Source: CAZYTM01 sp964649725 (GTDB taxonomy: Bacteria > Desulfobacterota > Desulfuromonadia > Geobacterales > Geobacteraceae). Taken from it: a DNA stretch of 64,000 bases. The notes under the pieces were generated by a model. That model made no database searches and had not been told where the DNA came from. It was given only the letters and a program-made list of their open reading frames with translations. A program made the position numbers and the translations under genes. Of the stretch, positions 25,424 to 32,898 are shown in pieces; positions within the stretch are counted from its first letter, which is position 1; every line of letters begins with the position of its first letter. The stretch covers positions 18,483 to 82,482 of the forward strand of contig CAZYTM010000011.1 of assembly GCA_964649725.1 (NCBI GenBank), read 5' to 3'.

Positions 25424-26332
25424 TCAACCCTGCACCGCTACCTCTCCGGCCCGACCCGGCAGCTCTCCCATTGCCAGCGGCCGCTCCGGCGGCTGGCCGG
25501 CAAGCGCTTCCCGACAGGCCTGGGAGAGTGTTATGAAGCGGGCCCCCTCTCCCTGCAAGCGGACCAGCAGCTCACGGAAGACCGGCAGCAGCACCCCACC
25601 CTCCATTTCGGCATGAATGGTATGGACATTCAACCCTGACCTGAGCAGGGAGAGGTAGTGGTCATTGATGGTCGCTGCGGTGATGCCGTTCTCCCCCAGC
25701 AGTTCATCCATGGTCGGCCAGGTGGTAGGGATCTGCAGGGTCCTGAAACGGCGGCCGGCGACAATCGGGTAGAAGGGGTAGTTGCCACGGCTGTCGCTGC
25801 AGTAGTCTAGTCCCATGGCATCCTGGATCTCCAGCGAATCGGCGGTCATGGTCCAGCCAGGAGCTGCTGTGGTGGTGGCGCGAAAGCCGAGGATCTCTTC
25901 GAACAGGGCGCTGGCCCGGCCGAGCTCCAGCAGGGCGAGCTGTTTAGGGAGCCAGGGGAGGTAGTCGTGCCATTTGACATGGTCCCAGCAGTGGATGCCT
26001 ACTTCGTGGCCGGCCTTGTGGGTGTTGCGCAGCACTTCGGGAAAGGAGGCGGCGATCATCGGCGCCGGCAGCAGGGTACCGTAGAGCATGGTCTTCAGAC
26101 CATAGGTGGAGGGGGCCTTGGTCCTGAGCATCTTCTTCAGGAAACCCTTTTTGGTAAAGATGCGGCGGACCGCCTTACCCGAATTGTCCGGACCCATGGA
26201 GAAGTAGAAGGTCGCCTTGATGTCGAACTCCTGCAACAGGGCTACCAGTCGCGGTACGCCGTCACGGGTCCCGCAAAAGGTGTCGACATCGACTTTCAGG
26301 GCAATGGTCGGTTGATCCATGGTGTCAGCCAT
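25424..26332 (-). CDS. arnD: 4-deoxy-4-formamido-L-arabinose-phosphoundecaprenol deformylase
   Basis: Removes the formyl group from undecaprenyl-phosphate-Ara4FN to give undecaprenyl-phosphate-Ara4N, the donor for lipid A modification. The polysaccharide-deacetylase fold starts with VDVDTFCGTRDGVPRL, which closely follows ArnD, and continues with HEVGIHCWDH, AAPGW, CSDSRGNYPF and TIHAEMEGG, all in the order seen in enteric ArnD. 302 residues is normal. Unlike the other arn genes of the window, it is separated from the main operon by about 2 kb, with a plus-strand gene pair in between. No clear ribosome site is seen before this ATG; one four codons later is the alternative. Confidence 0.92.
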   Translation of the reverse strand: MADTMDQPTIALKVDVDTFCGTRDGVPRLVALLQEFDIKATFYFSMGPDNSGKAVRRIFTKKGFLKKMLRTKAPSTYGLKTMLYGTLLPAPMIAASFPEVLRNTHKAGHEVGIHCWDHVKWHDYLPWLPKQLALLELGRASALFEEILGFRATTTAAPGWTMTADSLEIQDAMGLDYCSDSRGNYPFYPIVAGRRFRTLQIPTTWPTMDELLGENGITAATINDHYLSLLRSGLNVHTIHAEMEGGVLLPVFRELLVRLQGEGARFITLSQACREALAGQPPERPLAMGELPGRAGEVAVQG

Positions 26333-26515
26333 TCGTTGGTTGTTAGATCGCCGGAGCAGCCATCAAACTGGAAATGTACTCCTAAATCTGGCGCGAGACA
26401 AGATTTTTTCACAAGTTAGCGAATGTCCGGAGCTGCCGGAAAGGTGGGGAGGAGTGCAGAGCAAGAGAATAGGCCGCCTCCGCGGAGTTGGCGGCCTTCC
26501 TCATCGCTGCCGGGA

Positions 26516-26992
26516 TCAGGTGACTATTATGTCGTGCCGACCTTCCCAGAGACCATGGAGATTGCAGTGCTGGCGCGCCACCAGAGTCAACTTGCCGGCC
26601 GGGGCGTTCTCCCTGGTCAGCACTACCGTGAAGGAGACCTTCGGTTTCAGGTAACCTCTCGGCTGCAGATCGGCCCGACCGGCCGGTTCATTGCCGATGC
26701 TCAGTTCGATATACTCGATCCAGTGGCTCGGCCCCATCGGGTGGAGTGTCTCGCCGACCGATACTTCTACAACGAACGGCTCGCCAGCCTTGACCGTTGT
26801 CGGGGCATTGAATACCGGGGCATGACCCTTTTCCAGCGGACTCTTCTTGCCCGGATCCTTGACCCGGTTGATATTGTCAAAGAGAGAGTGGTCGACCTGA
26901 AAGGGGAAATAGCTGGTTGCTGCGGCCGGTCCGGCAACTCCTAGCAGCATCGAGCCGGTCAGGGCGCTTTGCAGAAAAGAACGTCTATCCAT
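26516..26992 (-). CDS. Superoxide reductase-like (desulfoferrodoxin/neelaredoxin family), exported by Tat
   Basis: Reduces superoxide to peroxide at a mononuclear Fe(His)4Cys centre. Ligands are seen as H57 (EKGHAPV), H84 and H90 (LHPMGPSH), C143 and H146 (CNLHGLW). There is no N-terminal rubredoxin-like centre, so it is the 1Fe neelaredoxin type. Residues 2-26 look like a Tat signal (DRRSFLQSALTG with a hydrophobic stretch and AAA). Periplasmic export is unusual compared with the cytoplasmic family members, and parallels the exported peroxiredoxin at 2.3 kb, which could remove the peroxide produced. Confidence 0.9.
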   Translation of the reverse strand: MDRRSFLQSALTGSMLLGVAGPAAATSYFPFQVDHSLFDNINRVKDPGKKSPLEKGHAPVFNAPTTVKAGEPFVVEVSVGETLHPMGPSHWIEYIELSIGNEPAGRADLQPRGYLKPKVSFTVVLTRENAPAGKLTLVARQHCNLHGLWEGRHDIIVT

Positions 26993-27162
26993 CCGTCACC
27001 TCCATTGCTGGTTTTATTCTCTATTTTCAACCCTATGCTAAAAGTCTAACCAGAGCTGTTGCCATGTCAATCGAAGCAGCACTTGCTTTGTCCCCCCATC
27101 TCGGGGATAATGTCAACATATCTATCCAGAACCGGCAATAATCAATTAAACAGGAACTGGCC

Positions 27163-27732
27163 ATGGCAGCACGACCGAAACCACAGCGACAGGGGGACCA
27201 GGATGGCGCCTGCGGGTTCTACTCGATCGGCAACGCCCTCTCCCTCCTCTACCCGGAGCTGGATGTCGACCTGATTTTTCACCATATCTTCCGCCACTAT
27301 TTCAGCTCTGTCTCGGCTGACCATTTCCGCTCCGGACTTGGGCGGCGGCTGCTGAACGAGCTTTTAACGGCGAGCATCGAGTCGCTTGCGGAAGAGGGTG
27401 TCTGTATCGAAGTGAGCCGCCCCTTCTGGCAGGCTTCGGCGCCGAGCCTGAAGGCGTTTCGTACGGTCCTGGCCGGGCATTTTGCCGAGCCGGGCCGGGT
27501 GGCAGCGATCATCGTCTACCAGTACTGCCGCAGCACCGACGAAGAGGAGGTGCTGCACTGGACTGTGGCCCGTGCCGTCACCCCCCGTACCATACGCATC
27601 TTTGATTCGGACCTGGACCGGGTGGTGCTCAGGTTCTCCCGCTGCCGGGTGGCCGGGCAGTTCCGCAAACACAAGAAACGCCCCTATCTGATCAGGACCC
27701 CATACATCTTCCTGCTGAGAAGGGTGGATTGA
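27163..27732 (+). CDS. Papain/C39-like cysteine peptidase homologue, unknown role
   Basis: 189 residues. The start QDGACGFYSIGNAL resembles the active-site region of C39-like cysteine peptidases, with candidate nucleophile C17 and Q13 before it. H132 in LHWTVARAV and D148 in RIFDSD lie at the right places for the rest of a catalytic triad. No transporter or signal peptide is attached. The next gene begins at this gene's stop codon (TGATG), so the two form a coupled pair bounded by a terminator. The fold assignment is an inference from motif spacing; substrate and role are unknown. Confidence 0.7.
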   Translation: MAARPKPQRQGDQDGACGFYSIGNALSLLYPELDVDLIFHHIFRHYFSSVSADHFRSGLGRRLLNELLTASIESLAEEGVCIEVSRPFWQASAPSLKAFRTVLAGHFAEPGRVAAIIVYQYCRSTDEEEVLHWTVARAVTPRTIRIFDSDLDRVVLRFSRCRVAGQFRKHKKRPYLIRTPYIFLLRRVD

Positions 27733-28238
27733 TGCGTCCCTGTCAGGTGGAGGTGAATGACCTGATGCAGCAGGGGTATATCTATACCCTGAGCGAACCG
27801 ATGGGGGAGAACTTCCACCCCGATTTCTGCCCTGAATTGACCCCCGGGGAGCTGTTGGCAATGGGGATCTTCGGCGGCCGCTACATGACCGACTGCAGGG
27901 CCGAATTTCCGGCCGACTGGTTTGCCGGTGCCCGCCTCTGCCACGAACGGCATCTGCCGGAGCTGAACTACTTCGGCGTCAATGCCTCGAAACCGCTCGC
28001 CTACTGGCGTGGCAAGGGGTGGATCTATCATGAGGACCCGCGTGGCTGGTTCCAGTGGTATTGCCGTTACTACATGGGGCGGCGCTCTGCTGACGATGCC
28101 AGGCAGATCAAACGCTGGCTGGCGATGCGCCGGCATATCGCCCAGCTGCTGAAGAACTGCCGGCCAGGGGATCTCTCCTGCCGTCGCCGGCAGCGTCAGG
28201 CGCTGCTGCACTGGGCTTATGACAGCAGGAGGTACTGA
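27732..28238 (+). CDS. Conserved protein coupled to the cysteine-peptidase homologue
   Basis: 168 residues, no named domain that I can assign. Highly aromatic and charged, with a memorable block TPGELLAMGIFGGRYMTDC and PADWFAGARL followed by YWRGKGWIYHEDPRGWFQWY. These read like a well-conserved, compact fold. The C-terminus is Arg-rich. The ATG overlaps the previous stop codon by one base (TGATG), so translation is coupled with the peptidase homologue; the pair probably functions together. Confidence 0.72.
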   Translation: MRPCQVEVNDLMQQGYIYTLSEPMGENFHPDFCPELTPGELLAMGIFGGRYMTDCRAEFPADWFAGARLCHERHLPELNYFGVNASKPLAYWRGKGWIYHEDPRGWFQWYCRYYMGRRSADDARQIKRWLAMRRHIAQLLKNCRPGDLSCRRRQRQALLHWAYDSRRY

Positions 28239-28256
28239 GGCGGCACACTGCACAAA

Positions 28257-28287
28257 AAAAGGCCCCATCCTGAGGATGGGGCCTTTT
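28257..28287. terminator. Bidirectional terminator
   Basis: AAAAGGCCCCATCC and GGATGGGGCCTTTT pair perfectly over 14 bp with a 3-base loop. It separates the peptidase pair (plus) from the end of the arn operon (minus) and can serve both. Confidence 0.92.
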
Positions 28288-28308
28288 GCATACCAGAGGT
28301 TCCCCCTG

Positions 28309-29349
28309 CTAGAGCAGGTGTTCGATCTTCTCCCGCTCCTCGATCAGGTAGAAATCGAGGGTCTTCCGCAGGGCATCGTCGATGCTGGTCTTCGGTTTCC
28401 AGCCGAGCCGCTGTTCGGCGTTCTTTACCGATGGCACACGGGTCAGCATGTCCTGGTACCCCTTGCCGTAGAAGGCGCCGGATGAGGTCTCCACCAGCTG
28501 GCATTTCTCCGCCTTCTCCCGATAGGCCGGATACTCCTTGACCATGCGTATCAGCTTCTCCGCCAGCTCCTTCACCGACAGGTCGTTGTCCGGGTTGCCG
28601 ATGTTGAAGATGCCGCTGTCGGCGCAGCCGTCGCGGTTCTCGATGATCTTCATCAGACAGTCGATGCCATCCTCGACATAGGTGAAGGAGCGGCGCTGGT
28701 TACCCCCGTCCACCAGCTGGATAGGCTCGCCGGCGACGATGTTGTAGAGGAACTGGGTCAGCACCCGGGAACTACCCTCCTTGGCGGTGCTGATCGAGTC
28801 GAGCTTCGGTCCGATCCAGTTGAAGGGGCGGAAGAGTGTGTAGCGGAACCCTTCATGATTGCCGTAGGCGTAGATCACCCGGTCGAGCATCTGTTTGGCG
28901 CAGGAGTAAATCCAGCGCTCCTTGTTGATCGGGCCGAGCATCAGTGGCGAGTTCTCTTCGTCGAATTCCCGGTCCGGGCTCATGCCGTAGACCTCGGAGG
29001 TGGAGGGGAAGATGACCCGCTTATGGTACTTGACGCACTGGCGGATGATCTTCAGGTTCTCCTCGAAGTCTAGCTCGAAGACCCGCAGCGGGTCCCTGAC
29101 ATAGGTGACCGGCGTGGCGATGGCGACCAGCGGCAGCACCACGTCACACTTCTTGATGTTGTACTCGATCCACTCCTTGTTGATGGTGATATCCCCCTCG
29201 AGGAAGTGGAAGCGGGGGTTACCAAGGGAGTGCTCCAGCTTGTCGGTCGCCATGTCGAGGCCGTAGACCTCCCAGTCGGTGGTGTCGAGGATGCGGCGGG
29301 TGAGGGCGTTGCCGATGAAACCGTTGACCCCTAGAATTAGTACCTTCAT
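28309..29349 (-). CDS. arnA: UDP-glucuronate oxidative decarboxylase (ArnA C-terminal domain as a separate protein)
   Basis: Converts UDP-glucuronate to UDP-4-keto-pentose, the first committed step toward L-Ara4N. The extended short-chain dehydrogenase fold starts with GVNGFIG (NAD binding); PSTSEVYG and YSCAK carry the Ser/Tyr/Lys catalytic residues; NEEN-like DEENSPLMLGPINKERWIYS matches the ArnA loop. 346 residues corresponds to the C-terminal half of the usual 660-residue bifunctional ArnA. The formyltransferase half is encoded by the next upstream gene, so the fusion is split here. Last gene of the arn operon. Confidence 0.92.
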   Translation of the reverse strand: MKVLILGVNGFIGNALTRRILDTTDWEVYGLDMATDKLEHSLGNPRFHFLEGDITINKEWIEYNIKKCDVVLPLVAIATPVTYVRDPLRVFELDFEENLKIIRQCVKYHKRVIFPSTSEVYGMSPDREFDEENSPLMLGPINKERWIYSCAKQMLDRVIYAYGNHEGFRYTLFRPFNWIGPKLDSISTAKEGSSRVLTQFLYNIVAGEPIQLVDGGNQRRSFTYVEDGIDCLMKIIENRDGCADSGIFNIGNPDNDLSVKELAEKLIRMVKEYPAYREKAEKCQLVETSSGAFYGKGYQDMLTRVPSVKNAEQRLGWKPKTSIDDALRKTLDFYLIEEREKIEHLL

Positions 29350-29414
29350 TTCTCTCTTCTCCTTGTTACGACTCCGCTAACGGGCCGTCTGCGGCGTTAC
29401 CCTGTGCGCCGTGA

Positions 29415-29441
29415 CCTCTACGTACCGCAGGGCACGCCTCG
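29415..29441. repeat. arn-operon spacer palindrome, copy 1
   Basis: Spacer between the two arnA genes (147 bases) contains CCTCTACGTACCGCAGGGCACGCCTC-like sequence flanked by GC-rich inverted segments. It matches the central part of two other spacers of this operon in layout (TACGTA-GC-rich-ACGCCTC). Confidence 0.55.
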
Positions 29442-29496
29442 GCCCCGGTGCTCGGGCGGCTTGCATACGCCGCCGTTCTCGAAGCCGGTTGGTTTA

Positions 29497-30408
29497 TTAA
29501 GAATTATGGAATTTGGCAGCACCAACATTGCTTTTCGTAATGAAGAGTGATGCAGGAATTTCCGCTTCACCTTCAACCTGCAGCGACCTTATCTCCAGGA
29601 GTCCGTCACCTGTCCCTGCCAGGAGCGGGTTGGTGGAGACAATAGTCCCGGGTTCGCCGCTACCCTGAACCGGCCAGGCCTGCCAGATGATCACCTTCTT
29701 CCCCTCAAGCCAGGTGAAGGCGCCAGGGTAGGGGTGGGTCACCCCGCGGACCAGGTTGTATATCTGCACCGCACTCTTTGACCAGTCGATCTCGCCGTCG
29801 GCCGGTTTGCGGCCGCCGAAATAGCTTCCGGCGCTCAAGTCCATCGGCAGGCGTGGTGCCGTGCCGGCGACCAGGAGTGGCCAGCTGCGGCGGATCACCG
29901 CCACGGCCGCATCGGTGAGCTTGTGAAAGACGTCAAGGGCGGTATCGGTGAAGAGTATCTCCACTTTGGCCTGGTCGACGATGTCGCCGGCATCCGGCTT
30001 CTCCACCATGTAGTGGAGGGTGGCGCCGGTCTCTGTCTCGCCATTGATAACAGCCCAGTTGACCGGGACCCGGCCGCGGTATCTGGGGAGATATGAGCCG
30101 TGCAGGTTGAGCGCTCCCCGTCTGGCCAGGTCGAGCACCACCGGCTTGATCATGTTCCGGTAGTAGAAGGAGAGGATGAAGTCGGGATTGATGGCACGGA
30201 TCATGTCGATGTTCATCGGCTCGTTGATGTCGGTGGTCCGGAAGGGGATCCGCTCCCGCAGACAGAGCGAACGGACTGACTCGAACCAGATCTCCTCGGT
30301 GGGTGAGTCCTCGTGGGAGAAGACCATCGCCACCTCGGCCCCCTGGCGGATAAGTTCTTCAAGGCAGCGGTAGCCGACGTTATGATAGGCACAGACAACT
30401 ATTTTCAT
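29497..30408 (-). CDS. arnA: UDP-4-amino-4-deoxy-L-arabinose formyltransferase (ArnA N-terminal domain as a separate protein)
   Basis: Formylates UDP-L-Ara4N using 10-formyltetrahydrofolate. The formyltransferase core is evident: NLHGSYLPRYRGR (Asn and His of the active site), PVNWAVINGETETG, and EKPDAGDIV with the catalytic Asp. The about 303 residues match the N-terminal half of enteric ArnA. ATG at 30408 is preferred over TTG at 30420, as family N-termini begin MK-hydrophobic. It stands between arnC and the decarboxylase gene in one operon, separated by palindromic spacers on both sides. Confidence 0.92.
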   Translation of the reverse strand: MKIVVCAYHNVGYRCLEELIRQGAEVAMVFSHEDSPTEEIWFESVRSLCLRERIPFRTTDINEPMNIDMIRAINPDFILSFYYRNMIKPVVLDLARRGALNLHGSYLPRYRGRVPVNWAVINGETETGATLHYMVEKPDAGDIVDQAKVEILFTDTALDVFHKLTDAAVAVIRRSWPLLVAGTAPRLPMDLSAGSYFGGRKPADGEIDWSKSAVQIYNLVRGVTHPYPGAFTWLEGKKVIIWQAWPVQGSGEPGTIVSTNPLLAGTGDGLLEIRSLQVEGEAEIPASLFITKSNVGAAKFHNS

Positions 30409-30450
30409 CGCAGCACTCAATTTTTGTTTGATGTTGTAACCGTTGAAGCG

Positions 30451-30556
30451 TCAATTTTGTGCAAGATCAAGGCTGTCGAGGGATAGCGCGGAGGCGTAGC
30501 AGCGCTACGCCGCACAAGGTATCTCGAAGACTTACGCAGATATTGCGCAAAAGTGG
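30451..30556. repeat. arn-operon spacer palindrome, copy 2
   Basis: Spacer between arnC and the formyltransferase gene. The centre GGCGTAGCAGCGCTACGCC is an exact 8-bp inverted repeat around AGC. The outer parts CGTCAATTTTGTGCAA and TTGCGCAAAAGTGGCG also pair at 12 of 16 positions, so the whole roughly 105 bases can fold into one long hairpin. Confidence 0.75.
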
Positions 30557-30562
30557 CGGTTC

Positions 30563-31498
30563 CTATTCAGCGCCATGAATTCTCCTTACTACATATCTCG
30601 GTCGCCTTCGCACCTCCTGATAAACCCTCCCGACATACTCGCCGACGATCCCGATGCCAAAGATGGTGATGCCGATGAAGAAGAAGAGGATGGCAAAGAG
30701 GGTGAAGACCCCCTCCACCTCGGCGCCGACGATGAAGCGGCGGATCAGCAGGAAGAGGGCGAAACCGAGTGAGAAGAGCGCGGTGACGATCCCCAGCAGG
30801 GCGAAGAGCTGCAGCGGCACCACCGAGAAGCCGGTCATCAGGTCGAAATTGAGCCGCACCAGCTTGTAGAGGGAGTATTTGCTCTCCCCTTCGGCCCGCT
30901 CGGCATGGGCGACCTCCACCTCGCCCGGATTGGAGGCAAAGGTCTGCGCCAGGGCCGGGATAAAGGTGCTCCCCTCCTGGCAGCGGTTGATATTGTTCAC
31001 CACATTGCGGTGATAGGCGCGCAGCATGCAGCCGTAGTCGCTCATCTGCATGCCGGTCATCTTCCGCGTCACGATATTCACCATGAGCGAAGCGCTGCGA
31101 CGGAACATGGAGTCCTGTCGCTTCTGACGGATACTCCCGACCACGTCATGCCCCTGCTCCATGGCAGCGATCAGCTTCGGGATCTCTTCCGGCGGATTCT
31201 GCAGATCGGCATCGATGGTGATGACGATCTCCCCCCTGCTGATCTCGAAGGCGGCCAGGATCGCCATGTGCTGGCCGAAGTTGCCGTTGAACTCCACCAC
31301 CCGCACCTCTGGATAGTTGCTTGCCAGTCCGGTGAGGAGTTGCAAAGAGCGGTCGCGGGAACCGTCATCGGTGAAGATTATCTCGAACGGCTTGCCAGTC
31401 TGCTGCATCACCGGATAGAGGCGGTCGAAGAGCGGCCGGATGTTAGGCTCCTCGTTGTAGACCGGCACGACTACTGATATGTAGGGTTGTTGAGACAT
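30563..31498 (-). CDS. arnC: Undecaprenyl-phosphate 4-deoxy-4-formamido-L-arabinose transferase
   Basis: Transfers Ara4FN from its UDP form to undecaprenyl phosphate on the inner membrane. GT2 glycosyltransferase fold at 1-220 (VVVPVYNEEPNI, FTDDGSRDRS, ITIDADLQNPPEEI carrying the DxD-type motif), then two membrane helices at about 230-255 and 265-288, as in ArnC/DPM1-type proteins. 311 residues is normal. Gene order arnB-arnC-arnA follows the enteric arrangement. The C-terminal IVGEYVGRVYQEVRRRPRYVV is typical of the group. Confidence 0.92.
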   Translation of the reverse strand: MSQQPYISVVVPVYNEEPNIRPLFDRLYPVMQQTGKPFEIIFTDDGSRDRSLQLLTGLASNYPEVRVVEFNGNFGQHMAILAAFEISRGEIVITIDADLQNPPEEIPKLIAAMEQGHDVVGSIRQKRQDSMFRRSASLMVNIVTRKMTGMQMSDYGCMLRAYHRNVVNNINRCQEGSTFIPALAQTFASNPGEVEVAHAERAEGESKYSLYKLVRLNFDLMTGFSVVPLQLFALLGIVTALFSLGFALFLLIRRFIVGAEVEGVFTLFAILFFFIGITIFGIGIVGEYVGRVYQEVRRRPRYVVRRIHGAE

Positions 31499-31654
31499 TG
31501 ATATGGTCCTGTAATGTTCGGCCGCGGTCTCCCGACCATCTCGCCGTCGTCTCCTCGAAGCCCAGCCTCTACGTAGCGCTGCTACGCCTCAGCGAAGCTT
31601 CTGCGGGCCAACGACGATCTGGCCGAAATCTCTCGCCCGGTTAGTCTATTGCGC
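31499..31654. repeat. arn-operon spacer palindrome, copy 3
   Basis: Spacer between arnB and arnC with CGTAGCGCTGCTACG at 31572-31586, the same core as copy 2 in reverse orientation, embedded in a longer imperfect inverted repeat (GGCCGCGGTCTCC ... GATCTGGCCGAAA). Confidence 0.7.
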
Positions 31655-32818
31655 CTATTTCCTGTTCTTCGCAATCACTTCCTTGACCGCTGCCACTACG
31701 TCTCTGGCATCCTCTTCGGTCATCTTCGGGAAGAGTGGCAGCGACAGGATACGGTCCGAGGCGTAGTCGGCATTGGCCAGCTCCCCCGGCTGCAACGACA
31801 GGGTGTTGCGATAGTATTCATGGTGGTGCACAGCCTTGTAGTGCAGACCGGTACCGATGTTCAGCTTTTTCAGTTCGGCCATGAAACTGTCACGGTCGAT
31901 GGTCAGTTTTTCTATCCGCACCAGCGGCGTATATAGATGCCAGGCGTGGCGCTGCCGATAAGGGGCATAAAGAGGGGGGGCCAACTCCTCGACATCGGCC
32001 AATGCCTGGTTGTAGTATTCGGCCAGTTCCTGCCGCCTGTCGATGAAGCCGTCCAGCTTCGGCAGCTGATGGATGCCGAGGGCAGCCTGGATATCCATCA
32101 TGTTGTACTTGAAGCCAGGGAGGATGATGTCGTAGTTGGGGGTGCCGGATGCGGCAAAGCGTTTCCACGCCTCCCGGTTCATGCCGTGGAACTTTAGCAG
32201 GGAAATCTCCTCGGCCAGCTCCTCGTCCTTGGTACAGACCATCCCCCCCTCGCCGGTGGTGATATTCTTGTTCGGGTGGAAGGAGAAGATGGAGATGCTG
32301 TCGAAGGTGCCGATCCGCCCCCCCTTGTACTCGGTGCCTGCAGCATGGGCGGCATCCTCGATGACGGTCAGATTGAACTCCCGGGCCAGGGCGAAGATCG
32401 GCTCCATGTCACAGCTCTGACCGGCAAAATGGACCGGGATGATGGCGCGGGTCCTGGCAGTGATCTTTTCTCTGATCCTGTTTGCATCGATGTTGAGTGT
32501 GCCGGGTTCGATGTCTACCAGTACCGGTCTGGCCCCGGTCAGGACGATCATGCTGACGGTCGAGACAAAGGTCATCGGCGTGGTGATTATCTCGTCGCCA
32601 GGCTTAAGCTTGAGTGCGAGCAGGGTCAGGTGCAGGCCGGCGGTAGCCGAGCTTAAGGGGACCGCAAAAGGGGCCCCGACATAGGCCTTGAAGGCCTCTT
32701 CAAATCGTTTCACCTTCGGGCCGGTAGTTATCCATCCCGACTGCAGGGAATCGACCACTTCGTTGATCTCGTCCGCCTCGATGGTCGGCTGGGAAAAGGG
32801 GAGAAACGAGCTGCGCAC
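31655..32818 (-). CDS. arnB: UDP-4-amino-4-deoxy-L-arabinose aminotransferase
   Basis: PLP-dependent aminotransferase that makes UDP-L-Ara4N from the keto sugar with glutamate as donor. The DegT/DnrJ/EryC1 fold includes SGWITTGPKVKRFEEAF, EDAAHAAGTEYKG and the PLP lysine in FSFHPNKNITTGEGG. The GTG at 32818 is chosen because GGAGG stands 5 bases ahead and the protein then starts RSSFLPFSQPTI, as in ArnB; the length of about 387 fits the family (379-385 in enterics). An in-frame TTG at 32878 would add 20 residues with no ribosome site. Confidence 0.93.
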   Translation of the reverse strand: MRSSFLPFSQPTIEADEINEVVDSLQSGWITTGPKVKRFEEAFKAYVGAPFAVPLSSATAGLHLTLLALKLKPGDEIITTPMTFVSTVSMIVLTGARPVLVDIEPGTLNIDANRIREKITARTRAIIPVHFAGQSCDMEPIFALAREFNLTVIEDAAHAAGTEYKGGRIGTFDSISIFSFHPNKNITTGEGGMVCTKDEELAEEISLLKFHGMNREAWKRFAASGTPNYDIILPGFKYNMMDIQAALGIHQLPKLDGFIDRRQELAEYYNQALADVEELAPPLYAPYRQRHAWHLYTPLVRIEKLTIDRDSFMAELKKLNIGTGLHYKAVHHHEYYRNTLSLQPGELANADYASDRILSLPLFPKMTEEDARDVVAAVKEVIAKNRK

Positions 32819-32898
32819 TGATGCCTCCGGAGTATACTTTAATCGTTTATTTATTGCATAAAAGACGTTCTGGCGCAATCCATTTTGTCAGTAAGCGA

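Noticed and set aside
24339..25616. 425-codon plus-strand frame antisense to tldD and arnD
   Set aside because: Shadow of high-GC coding sequence on the other strand; no motif.
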